The position numbers and the translations under genes were made by a program. A stretch of DNA of 17,260 bases, from positions 1 to 17,260 of the forward strand of contig CAMOSA010000031.1 of the NCBI GenBank assembly GCA_946624335.1, in the 5' to 3' direction. Below, in pieces: positions 7,136-13,541 of this stretch. The notes under the pieces are model-generated. The model was not told the DNA's origin, made no database searches, and saw nothing but the letters and a program-made list of their open reading frames with translations. This DNA comes from an uncultured Prevotellaceae bacterium. Its GTDB lineage: Bacteria; Bacteroidota; Bacteroidia; Bacteroidales; Bacteroidaceae. Each line of letters begins with the position of its first letter. Position 1 is the stretch's first letter.

Positions 7136-7210
7136 CGGGATGTAGCTCAGTCCGGTTAGAGTACGCGTCTGGGGGGCGTGGGGTCGCTAGTTCGAATCTA
7201 GTCATCCCGA
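7136..7210 (+). tRNA. tRNA-Pro(GGG)
   Basis: A full cloverleaf can be drawn. The acceptor stem is CGGGATG (7136-7142) with CATCCCG (7203-7209). The D-stem is GCTC/GAGT. The anticodon stem is CGCGT (7164-7168) with GCGTG (7176-7180), and the 7-base loop CTGGGGG has anticodon GGG at 7171-7173. The T-arm is GCTAG-TTCGAAT-CTAGT. Discriminator A is at 7210. GGG reads proline CCC (and CCU by wobble). The 3' CCA is not encoded and must be added after transcription. It is the only tRNA seen in the window, with its own promoter upstream and a hairpin right after it. Confidence 0.95.
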
Positions 7211-7260
7211 CAGAAGAAAGGGAGTCAAGAATCGTAAGATTCGAGACTCCCTTTCTTCTG
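7211..7260. terminator. Long hairpin, probable bidirectional terminator
   Basis: CAGAAGAAAGGGAGTC (7211-7226) pairs perfectly with GACTCCCTTTCTTCTG (7245-7260). Inside it, GAATC/GATTC extend the fold around a GTAA loop. It starts on the base after the tRNA and ends 28 bases before the stop of the convergent minus-strand gene, so it can serve both. The right arm is T-rich on the plus strand (CCCTTTCTTCTGTGTTGTG). Confidence 0.8.
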
Positions 7261-7288
7261 TGTTGTGTCCTGCGTGCTGATCAGGCAT

Positions 7289-10200
7289 CTACTCCTGCGT
7301 CGAGCGCACCACGACTTTGCGGCCATTGCGGAGGTAGATGCCGCGTGGAAGCCTGCCACGACCCTCGCCGAGGGTTGGCGTAGTGATGAGCTTGCGTCCG
7401 CTGAGGTCATACCAGGCATCACGTTGATGGTCGCCTGCTGATGATGGCGCGTCGATGATCCCTGTGTGGTTCTCGCCGTCGACGTTCAGGACGAATGCTT
7501 TGACGGAACCGGTGACGGGATCACCGGCAGTGAGGCCATTCTTGAGGTGGAAGTAGGCGTGGAAGGCATTGACGTTGAAGCCGGCTTCGGTGGGGTAGTA
7601 GAGGGTGTTCTCTTTGCCGAGATAGAGGTTCGTCTTCTCGTCGGTGTAGATGTTGACGGGGCAGTAGGTGCCTACGAAGTCGGCGTAGGTGGTCGGGACG
7701 GTGGCCGTGGCGTTGCTGAGGGTCACGCCCCTGAACGTAGGATTGACGAGGTCGCTGCCATTGGCCCACTTAATAATATAAGGTGTACCTGCACTGATGC
7801 TGGTTGCATCGGCGAAGTCGAGCGTCAGTGTGCCGCTTGAACTGTCGAAACTGCTGCCGCTGAATGTCTTCAGCCCTTCAGGAGCCAGCTGTGCCGTCAC
7901 CTGTTCCGCCGTCATGTCGAAGGGCAGGCAAAGCGTGTTCCAGCTGTTGTCTTTGTAGAGCGTCCGGCCCGAGAGGGTGACGTCGGCGGTGGCTCCGCTG
8001 GCGTTACGGATAGTCGTGCTGTTGTCAGTTGCATCGTATGGCAGGTCGAGGTTCAAGGTGACGACGTCACCGGCAGTCACATATTTAAACGCTACGACCA
8101 CCGGCTTGTGGTCGCCCAGGGCCTTGGTGTTGCCATCGTGATCCACAGAGTCGTAGGTGTAGTCCTGTTCAATCTTGAAGCTTTGCGGGATGAGCTGTGT
8201 GGTGTTGGCAGCTGTGGGGTTGATGTAAATAATCTTATCCACGATCTCGTAATTCGTGTAGTTCGTGGGGTCGCTCTGGTCGGTGAGGTCAGCCATGTCG
8301 GTAGTGGGATAGATACCGTCTCGGTAGAACTCCACCCAAACGTCGGAGGCCGTGAAGTTGCTGCTGAGCCGGTTCATGAAGTTCGTCGTGATGTCCTCAC
8401 GTGTCCATCGGCTGTTGGTGTCGCCGATGATGAGCTTTGGACGTGAGGCGTCAGCACTATTGATGGCATCGGCCAGCTGTTGCCATTGCGACTCACGGGA
8501 GGCCGTGGCATTCGTGTCGCCGGCATCCATGTGGAGGATATAGACGTCAAAAGTCTGCCCTTCGATTTTCATATCGTAGTGGCGGTATCCTTTCTTCACA
8601 TACTGGTTACCGTCAGTCTCCACCATGCTGTTCCATTGAGCCCAACTCTCGTTTGTTGCAGAACAAGTGATTTTCTTCCAGATGAGGTTCAGACCATCGG
8701 TGTCGAATCGGAACTTCAATCTAATGATTTCGCTCCAAGGAAGGTCGGTAATACTGAGGGTTGCGCGTTCTGCTCCCCAACTATAGGCATCTTGGAGTGA
8801 TGATATGAGTGAACCATGATAATTGAAGTCCTCACTACAACCGATGAAATCATATTGTTTTGAAGCCAAATACTGACTAATCTTTTTTGTGCCGTCTCCT
8901 CCCGGACCGTCAGGATTCAACTCTATTGTAGCAATCTTCTGCGGCAGCCCATCCACATTCAGCGCTACAGCTGTGAACGCTTCCGATTCTATGAGGCTAC
9001 GCTTGGGGATAATGCGTAAGGTGGCATCGCTGCTGGATGTCTTGAAATAGGTGCGCCCTTTATGGAGTGTCATCGAACGGCTAACGGGTGATGTAGTGAT
9101 GTCTGATAGCAGCTTTCCGCCATCGACGGAGCTGGTCATGCCGTCGAGCTCACCGATGAGCCAGTAGTCGGTGGAGTACGGTACGTCGAAGTAATACCAG
9201 AAATCGGGTATGAGCGTTGTCTCGTTGTCGTTGGGCAACGGCTGTGCCACGGTGGCGAGGAAGGCTGCCTTGAGGCGCAGCCGCACATCGTCGAGCTTGA
9301 AGAACGTCTGCGTCTCGCCTTCGTGTCCTTCTATCCACCACAGTCCTGTGCTACCGGCGCTGATAGTCAGCTTTCCCTTGTTGCTTACGGTGACGTCCAT
9401 CGCAACGGGAATGCCTGTCCCGTCGTTTATGCCGGCGGTGTTAATAGTGGTCTCGTTGCCGCTGAAGGTCACCGTCCGTTTCGCCCAAGTGGCAACGACA
9501 GCCGACAGCTCATAGACGCCGCTGGGCAGGCCGGTGACGGTCTGACTGACGCTGAGGCTGGAGGCCCACCACTGGAAAGCGTTCATCAGGAATTGACCGT
9601 CCTTGTTCGTCATGCCGTAATCACGGGTTTTGAACTCATCATTGCCGTTGGGGTCTTTGCCTTCGAGTGTCCATCCTCGTTCGTCGCCCGTCTCGAACGA
9701 CGGATTGGTGATCATCCAAGTGGCATCAATCTTGTTAGTCGGCGAAGCGGCCTGCCACAGCTTGCTCCACGCCATCATCAGGTCTGACTTTGCAATCTTG
9801 AACAGACGGTAGTGGCTGGCAGCGTCGTCATCGGTGTTCTGGCGGTTGAGAGCCAGGGCTTCGCCTGCAGCCACCGTCTTATTCCATGGCCCCAGATATC
9901 CGCAGGCCCAGTTGCCGCTCGATATAGGGTACTTGCCACTCTCGAAGAGCCAGTAGTCGTTTTGGTAGGTTGGCGTCAGGTAGCTCCACTCGTCCAGCGT
10001 CTTGTCCGTATAGGTGTTAACATACATGTAGCCTGCATTATCGTGGGTTTGGAACAGGTCAGCGCTGTAGACAACGTTGCGCAGGCCTATGTACTGCCCG
10101 CTCTTCTCTATGGTGAAGAAGTTCGAGAGGTTCAATAGCGGGTCGCTGTCGGCTGCTACATATCTCAGCGCCTTCGTTTCCTCGCTTGCCCAGTCGGGCT

Positions 10201-10414
10201 TAGCCTTGTAGGTGCCTATGCCGACGATGAGACTGGTCGTCTCAGCCGGAGTGAGGATGTAGTAGTAATCGGCATCGGCCAGGATGTCTTCAGTGGAGGT
10301 CACTTCCGTGAAGCCGCGGGCGGCAGTCAGGTACGTGGTGTAGTCACCGGCAGATGCCATCATCGCCGATGTCAGGAGGCAGATGGCCATGGCCATCATA
10401 CGTATTGTTCTCAT
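7289..10414 (-). CDS. Exported endonuclease/exonuclease/phosphatase-fold enzyme with T9SS tail
   Basis: A 1041-residue protein with a signal peptide (residues 1-~22, cut near MMASA-GD). An N-terminal region (~25-215) has W/Y-rich beta strands. Next is a lectin- or carbohydrate-binding-like beta-sandwich that begins NPSFETGDERGW (~237-248) and ends KLDDVRLRLK (~373-382). Residues ~480-778 fit the DNase I-like EEP fold: N486 in LNVDGLP, E528 in GCSED, H628/D630 in YILHMDAG, D665/N667 in IIGDTNS, and D768-H769 in GDHKPVVV. All expected catalytic residues are present, so it should cut a phosphodiester or phosphomonoester (nucleic acid, lipid or sugar phosphate; substrate not decidable). A diverged C-terminal beta module (~825-975) precedes the sorting tail WYDLSGRKL…RGIYLRNGRKVVVR. 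Unlike the other tailed proteins here, it has no small peptide gene downstream. Confidence 0.85.
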   Translation of the reverse strand: MRTIRMMAMAICLLTSAMMASAGDYTTYLTAARGFTEVTSTEDILADADYYYILTPAETTSLIVGIGTYKAKPDWASEETKALRYVAADSDPLLNLSNFFTIEKSGQYIGLRNVVYSADLFQTHDNAGYMYVNTYTDKTLDEWSYLTPTYQNDYWLFESGKYPISSGNWACGYLGPWNKTVAAGEALALNRQNTDDDAASHYRLFKIAKSDLMMAWSKLWQAASPTNKIDATWMITNPSFETGDERGWTLEGKDPNGNDEFKTRDYGMTNKDGQFLMNAFQWWASSLSVSQTVTGLPSGVYELSAVVATWAKRTVTFSGNETTINTAGINDGTGIPVAMDVTVSNKGKLTISAGSTGLWWIEGHEGETQTFFKLDDVRLRLKAAFLATVAQPLPNDNETTLIPDFWYYFDVPYSTDYWLIGELDGMTSSVDGGKLLSDITTSPVSRSMTLHKGRTYFKTSSSDATLRIIPKRSLIESEAFTAVALNVDGLPQKIATIELNPDGPGGDGTKKISQYLASKQYDFIGCSEDFNYHGSLISSLQDAYSWGAERATLSITDLPWSEIIRLKFRFDTDGLNLIWKKITCSATNESWAQWNSMVETDGNQYVKKGYRHYDMKIEGQTFDVYILHMDAGDTNATASRESQWQQLADAINSADASRPKLIIGDTNSRWTREDITTNFMNRLSSNFTASDVWVEFYRDGIYPTTDMADLTDQSDPTNYTNYEIVDKIIYINPTAANTTQLIPQSFKIEQDYTYDSVDHDGNTKALGDHKPVVVAFKYVTAGDVVTLNLDLPYDATDNSTTIRNASGATADVTLSGRTLYKDNSWNTLCLPFDMTAEQVTAQLAPEGLKTFSGSSFDSSSGTLTLDFADATSISAGTPYIIKWANGSDLVNPTFRGVTLSNATATVPTTYADFVGTYCPVNIYTDEKTNLYLGKENTLYYPTEAGFNVNAFHAYFHLKNGLTAGDPVTGSVKAFVLNVDGENHTGIIDAPSSAGDHQRDAWYDLSGRKLITTPTLGEGRGRLPRGIYLRNGRKVVVRSTQE

Positions 10415-10455
10415 TTTCGCTTGTCGTTAGTTCGTTGTTTGAGGTAAATGCGCTG

Positions 10456-10484
10456 CAAAGATACACATTAATTTATATATGAAA
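10456..10484 (-). promoter_or_regulatory. Probable promoter of the exported EEP enzyme
   Basis: On the minus strand, TATCTTTG (10456-10463) is a perfect -7 box about 42 bases before the ATG at 10414. The best -33 candidate is TTTC (10481-10484) with a short 17-base spacing, so the upstream half is weak. An A/T-rich stretch lies between and upstream. Confidence 0.5.
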
Positions 10485-10718
10485 GCACATTCTCTCTAAT
10501 TTTTTACTTAAACAATCCTTTGAAGCTTCGGCTGTTCCTGAGGCGTCCTGGCTGGAATGGCTCATGAACTGTAATGTCTAATGACGCTAAGTCTTTCTTC
10601 TTGACGCGAATTGCCATGGAGTGACCGAATCAAATCTTATGAATGAGGATCAATGGGCAATCCGTGATGCATTTATGAACATTCGTGTGAGTGGATAAGC
10701 CCCGAGGGTCTCTTGTCA

Positions 10719-10784
10719 ACCCTCTTAGGAGTCTTCATTCACCCTCTTAGGAGTCTTCATTCACCCTTTTAGGAGTCTTGACTT
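10719..10784. repeat. 22-bp direct repeat, three tandem copies
   Basis: Units at 10719-10740 and 10741-10762 are identical (start ACCCTCTTAGGAGTCTTCAT, then TC). The third, 10763-10784, differs at its fifth base after ACCC and in its last four to five bases (…GTCTTGACTT). There are no spacers between units. Confidence 0.88.
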
Positions 10785-10846
10785 GCCCTCTCTTATGACA
10801 GCTGTTAGCCTCGCCACAAAAAATAAATTTCGATTTTACCTTCACT

Positions 10847-11276
10847 CCTTCACTTTTCTTTGTAAGTCACATGAAATTAGTGTATTAAGTATGGTGAAGG
10901 CAACAAATCTTCCTTCACTTTCCTTCACCTTTGTAGGACAAATGTTTTGTTTTGATGCAAAAGTTGTAACGAACGGCTCCGAAAAGTGACATGCTTTGGC
11001 TACTCTTGACAAACCACTGGCTCCGATAGCCTCTTCGGCTAAGCAAACAAAGCGAAGCAGTCATTCCCGTTGTGAACGACGACAGGAGGTTGGAAAGTAA
11101 AACAACTTGTTTTATTTCTTCTCGGCCGAGTGATAGCATTCTCTCGACTAACCCTTACGAGGTAAAACAACTTGTTTTACTTCTTCTCGTGAAGGTGAAG
11201 GTAAGTGAAGGTAAATTTGTTACCTTCACCTCGCCTAACTGATTGTGCCTGTTTGTCTTACAGCGGAAAGTGAAGG
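10847..11276. repeat. 85-bp imperfect inverted repeat pair flanking 260 bp
   Basis: The plus strand of 10847-10931 aligns without any gap to the complement of 11192-11276; by hand I count about 61 matches in 85. Matches concentrate in the outer parts: CCTTCACTTT, TGTAAG, GGTGAAGG, AACAAAT and CCTTCACTT-CCTTCACCTT. The central 26 bases have equal length but differ. Each arm also contains CCTTCAC and GTGAAGG, so each can fold on its own. The pair could bound a small non-autonomous element or be two copies of a dispersed intergenic repeat. Confidence 0.7.
11097..11189. repeat. Two copies of a perfect palindrome plus shared flank
   Basis: GTAAAACAACTTGTTTTAC at 11162-11180 is a perfect 9+1+9 palindrome. 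GTAAAACAACTTGTTTTAT at 11097-11115 differs only in the last base. Both are followed by TTCTTCTCG, so the direct repeat is 28 bp with starts 65 bp apart. They lie inside the span bounded by the 85-bp inverted arms. Confidence 0.85.
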
Positions 11277-11283
11277 AAAAGCC

Positions 11284-11529
11284 AAAAATGATGAATTTTT
11301 CTGGGAGAGCGTATGGCGCGTATCTCCCGTCATGATGCATAGGGCTGATGAAGCTATTGCCCGTGCCGAAGTTGACGCTGTAGCGCCCTTCATCGTCAAT
11401 GCCGTCTATCACAAAGATATGCTCCGAAGCCTGCGTCCCGTTGCGCCACCGGGCAGCATAGTACACCAGGTGGTGAGCCTGCAGGTTGCTGTTGAGCATC
11501 TCTATCCATTCAGCCGTGGAATAGTCCGC
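11284..11529 (-). pseudogene. Remnant of a C10 family (streptopain/interpain-like) cysteine protease
   Basis: The minus-strand frame here reads ADYSTAEWIEMLNSNLQAHH, then LVYYAARWRNGTQAS, EHIFVIDGIDDEGRYSVNFG. This resembles the C-terminal catalytic part of C10 proteases, where a G-H-A-F-V-(I/V)-D-G block carries the catalytic histidine and is followed by V-N-(F/W)-G-W-G-G. The histidine block survives as EHIFVIDG, but the glycine-rich W-G-G motif has become GTGNSF. The rest dissolves into unrelated sequence and repeats. The catalytic cysteine domain, pro-domain and signal peptide are absent. About 80 codons of a protein normally several hundred residues long remain, so it cannot be functional. 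The continuous frame 11155-11637 is an accident: both ends are repeat DNA. Resemblance is by eye. Confidence 0.65.
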
Positions 11530-11535
11530 CCGGCT

Positions 11536-11639
11536 GACGAGTGACGAATGACGAATGACAAATCTCGCTTCGCTCAGAATGACGAGTGACGAATGACGAA
11601 TCTCGCTTCGCTCAGAATGACGAGTGACAAATGACAAAT
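11536..11639. repeat. Heptamer array GACGAAT/GACGAGT/GACAAAT with 17-bp inserts
   Basis: Ten 7-bp units in three blocks (4, 3 and 3). The blocks are separated by two identical 17-bp segments CTCGCTTCGCTCAGAAT at 11564-11580 and 11602-11618. Each block starts with GACGAGT. The 17-bp segment resembles the common intergenic repeat read on the other strand as ATTCTGAGCGAAGCGAG. Confidence 0.9.
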
Positions 11640-11753
11640 AAGGATTACTCTCAAGACTTGAAAGTAACTATTATCCTTCATCCTAAGCAGGTAACTCTTA
11701 AGCCCCCTCCGATTCCTCCAAAAGGGGAGAGAACAGAAGCAGCGGTAACTCTC
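11640..11753. other. Spacer between opposed heptamer arrays, no gene seen
   Basis: This 114-bp stretch shows no protein resemblance. It includes a small CCCCT (11704-11708) / AGGGG (11723-11727) inverted repeat of the kind scattered in Prevotella intergenic DNA. Confidence 0.5.
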
Positions 11754-11806
11754 ATTCGTCATTCGTCATTCGTCATTCGTTATTCGTCATTAAAAGAAGA
11801 TTCGTC
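11754..11806. repeat. Heptamer array ATTCGTC, inverted relative to 11536-11639
   Basis: Five consecutive units ATTCGTC (the fourth is ATTCGTT) at 11754-11788, and one more at 11800-11806, end 5 bases before the rnhB stop codon. The complement, GACGAAT, is the unit of the array at 11536-11639, so the two arrays face each other and could pair as a long stem. Confidence 0.9.
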
Positions 11807-11811
11807 ATTCT

Positions 11812-12411
11812 CTATAGCTCCAGCGTCAGCTGCTCCTCCGGGAGCAGGCGGAAGGTCATGCGGTGGTGGGGAGTCGTGCCGTATTGCCGTATGGCCTCGC
11901 GGTGAGCCTTGGCCGGGTACCCCATGTTCCTGTCCCATCCATACTGTGGGAACTCCTGTGCGAGGGCCTTCATGCGGTCGTCACGGTAAGTCTTGGCCAA
12001 TACGCTGGCGGCGGCGATGCTCATGTAGGTGGCGTCGCCCTTGACGATGGTGTCGGCAGGGATGGGGTAGGGCATCCATCGGTTGCCGTCGATGATGAGG
12101 TGCTGTGGCCGCACGGCGAGCTGATCCACGGCGCGCTGCATGGCCAGTATGGAGCAGCGCAGGATATTCAGACGGTCAATCTCCTGTGGCGAGCACTCCG
12201 CCACGGCCCACGCCACGGCCTCGCGTTCGATGACGTCGCGTAGCAGGTAGCGTTGCCGCTGCGTCAGCTGTTTCGAGTCGTTGAGCAACTCGTTGGTGAA
12301 GTCCGGCGGCAGCACCACGGCAGCGGCCATGACGGGCCCCGCCAGGCAGCCGCGCCCCGCTTCGTCGCAGCCCGCCTCGATGCAGCCGGGGGTATGGAAA
12401 GCACGTAGCAT
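11812..12411 (-). CDS. rnhB: Ribonuclease HII
   Basis: A 199-residue enzyme that nicks the RNA strand of RNA-DNA hybrids and removes single ribonucleotides from DNA; cytoplasmic. The four-acid DEDD site is visible: D16-E17 in [13 protein letters not shown] (14-26), D108 in LIIDGN and D126 in [22 protein letters not shown] (from 123). LNDSKQL (43-49) and the C-terminal [18 protein letters not shown] and [10 protein letters not shown] complete the family pattern. Length is normal for RNase HII. The ATG at 12411 is the natural start, 30-40 bases after the inferred transcription start. Its neighbour upstream, the TraX-family gene, is transcribed divergently. The heptamer array begins right after its stop. 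Confidence 0.96.
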   Translation of the reverse strand: MLRAFHTPGCIEAGCDEAGRGCLAGPVMAAAVVLPPDFTNELLNDSKQLTQRQRYLLRDVIEREAVAWAVAECSPQEIDRLNILRCSILAMQRAVDQLAVRPQHLIIDGNRWMPYPIPADTIVKGDATYMSIAAASVLAKTYRDDRMKALAQEFPQYGWDRNMGYPAKAHREAIRQYGTTPHHRMTFRLLPEEQLTLEL

Positions 12412-12449
12412 ATTCCTCTTTATTTTCTTTGTGCGTTGTCTTTTCGCGG

Positions 12450-12481
12450 CAAAAATAGTTATAATATCTTATTCCGTGAAA
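12450..12481 (-). promoter_or_regulatory. Probable promoter of rnhB
   Basis: On the minus strand, TATTTTTG (12450-12457) fits TAnnTTTG. TTTC at 12478-12481 stands 20 bases upstream as an imperfect -33 box. It lies back to back with the TraX promoter (12501-12531). Confidence 0.5.
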
Positions 12482-12500
12482 CTTTTTGCTGCCAAAATGT

Positions 12501-12531
12501 TTTGTCGGATGCACAAAAAGAAGTATTTTTG
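12501..12531 (+). promoter_or_regulatory. Promoter of the TraX-family gene
   Basis: TTTG (12501-12504), 19 bases, then TATTTTTG (12524-12531) is a full match to the Bacteroidetes pattern. Initiation near 12538 leaves a leader of about 20 bases before ATG 12557. This rules out the longer reading frames that start further upstream. Confidence 0.75.
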
Positions 12532-12556
12532 CGTCGATAATCGTCATATCCATCTC

Positions 12557-13279
12557 ATGCGTAACATCCCTCAGCAACGATACAGGGTGCTGTCAGGCAG
12601 CACGTTGAAAGTGATGGCCATGGCATCGATGCTCATCGACCACATCGGATGCTTCATCATGCCCCTTTATGAGACTCCCTTTCAGCCCTACTTCACCGTA
12701 GGCTCCAAGGACGTCAGCTTATATTTTATCTTCCGTCTGATCGGTCGGCTGGCCTTCCCCATCTTCGCTTTTCTCTTGGTCGAAGGATTCATGCACACGC
12801 ACAACCACAAGAGGTATGTGCTCAACCTGTTCGTCTTCGCCCTCCTGTCCGAGATCCCTTGGAACCTGGTCCATGACAACACACTGCTGTTCCCTTCACA
12901 GAACGTGCTTTTCACCCTGACGCTTGGGCTGCTCGGGCTTGAGGCCCTGACGCGATGGCAGCACGACCGCAAGCGCCAAACCCTGAGCCTTCTCCTCCTG
13001 TTTGTGCTGTCAATCGTCATGAGGGCCGATTACGGCTGCGCCGGATTCTCGTTCATACTATTGCTCTATATCCTCCGGGGCCGACCATTGCTGCAATGCA
13101 TCATAGGCAGCAGCCTGCTGCCCAGGCGCTGGCTCACGGCATGGACATTCATCCCGTTGGCGATGTACGACGGTCGCCGCGGCTTCATACAAGGCCGTTG
13201 GGGCAAGTACCTTTTCTACGCCTTCTACCCCACTCATCTCCTCATCTTGTACCTCGTCCGGCTGCACCTGATGGGATAA
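12557..13279 (+). CDS. TraX-family integral membrane protein
   Basis: A 240-residue, strongly hydrophobic inner-membrane protein with about six to eight predicted spans. Family motifs: LKVMAMASMLIDHIG (17-31), GRLAFPIFAFLLVEGF (63-78), FALLSEIPWNL (94-104), NVLFTLTLGLLGLEAL (116-131), RADYGCAGF (156-164), YDGRRG (204-209) and KYLFYAFYPTHLLIL (217-231). TraX of F-type plasmids is linked to pilin N-acetylation. Chromosomal homologues like this one are widespread without a proven role, and no conjugation genes accompany it, so the name marks a family only. The ATG at 12557 is chosen because the promoter's -7 box ends at 12531. An alternative is a general membrane acyltransferase-like role. Confidence 0.88.
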   Translation: MRNIPQQRYRVLSGSTLKVMAMASMLIDHIGCFIMPLYETPFQPYFTVGSKDVSLYFIFRLIGRLAFPIFAFLLVEGFMHTHNHKRYVLNLFVFALLSEIPWNLVHDNTLLFPSQNVLFTLTLGLLGLEALTRWQHDRKRQTLSLLLLFVLSIVMRADYGCAGFSFILLLYILRGRPLLQCIIGSSLLPRRWLTAWTFIPLAMYDGRRGFIQGRWGKYLFYAFYPTHLLILYLVRLHLMG

Positions 13280-13281
13280 CG

Positions 13282-13312
13282 GAGAGGCCGGACCCATACA
13301 GCCCAGCCTCTC
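13282..13312. terminator. Hairpin between convergent TraX and peptide genes
   Basis: GAGAGGC (13282-13288) pairs with GCCTCTC (13306-13312) across a 17-base loop. On the plus strand it is followed by an A/T-rich run (TATATATATAATAAGG). It begins 2 bases after the TraX stop and could end transcripts from both sides. Confidence 0.5.
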
Positions 13313-13338
13313 GCTATATATATAATAAGGTATAACAA

Positions 13339-13515
13339 TCACTTGCTCCAGTCGTCATTCCAGACGTTGTAGTCGGAACGGGAGGAGGCGTCGTTGCCTT
13401 TAACAAGACCAGCGTTGGCTCCATCTATTTCTTTCTCGCTTTGAGAAAGAGTCATTAACGTGTCTTGAATCTCCATCTTGAGAATATGGACTTTAGGATT
13501 GATATATGCTTTCAT
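13339..13515 (-). CDS. Small peptide, 58 aa, MK-YI-P family, function unknown
   Basis: ATG at 13513-13515, TGA at 13339-13341. It begins MKAYINPKVHILKMEIQDTL and ends with VKGNDASSRSDYNVWNDDWS plus K. The last ~22 residues are almost identical to those of the peptide at 16515-16700 (which has P for S and D for N at two positions), and the DNA of this end is also closely similar. The N-terminal halves differ except for the MKxYIxP start. Such conservation confirms a gene, though short. No signal sequence, membrane segment or cysteine. It starts 26 bases after the stop of the exported protein at 13542-16439, so the two are probably co-transcribed. Function unknown; the acidic, tryptophan-bearing tail is the conserved, presumably working, part. 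Confidence 0.8.
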   Translation of the reverse strand: MKAYINPKVHILKMEIQDTLMTLSQSEKEIDGANAGLVKGNDASSRSDYNVWNDDWSK

Positions 13516-13541
13516 AATCTTTCTATCTTTAAGTTTGCTGA

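Larger units (their letters stand above)
10485..11283. other. About 800 bp without an intact gene; repeat-rich
   Basis: No reading frame here resembles a known protein on either strand. The first ~230 bases hold only short frames; one of 19 codons (10639-10698) has no recognisable meaning. From 10719 on the region is dominated by repeats listed separately: a 22-bp triplicate, an 85-bp imperfect inverted pair and two copies of a perfect palindrome. The longer open frames of this stretch (for example 10783-10989 plus and 10915-11139 minus) are translations of those repeats. The region lies between the EEP gene promoter and a protease remnant, and looks like a site of accumulated insertions and decay. 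Confidence 0.6.

Noticed and set aside
10639..10698. A 19-codon frame starting at ATG 10639
   Set aside because: Too short, with no family resemblance, no promoter pattern and no companion copies, unlike the MKxYIxP peptides.
10719..10784. Possible CRISPR array
   Set aside because: The 22-bp units are contiguous with no spacers, only three copies exist, and no cas gene is present.
11564..11618. Attachment site or integration scar at the duplicated 17-bp CTCGCTTCGCTCAGAAT
   Set aside because: The segment is a common intergenic repeat type and is embedded in the heptamer array; no integrase gene or tRNA end is nearby.
11155..11637. Intact 160-residue protein
   Set aside because: Only the central ~80 residues resemble a protein family. 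Both ends are translations of repeats, and essential protease parts are missing.
12281..12556. N-terminal extension of the TraX-family protein
   Set aside because: It overlaps rnhB in antisense and lies upstream of the promoter at 12501-12531. The family sequence starts after 12557.
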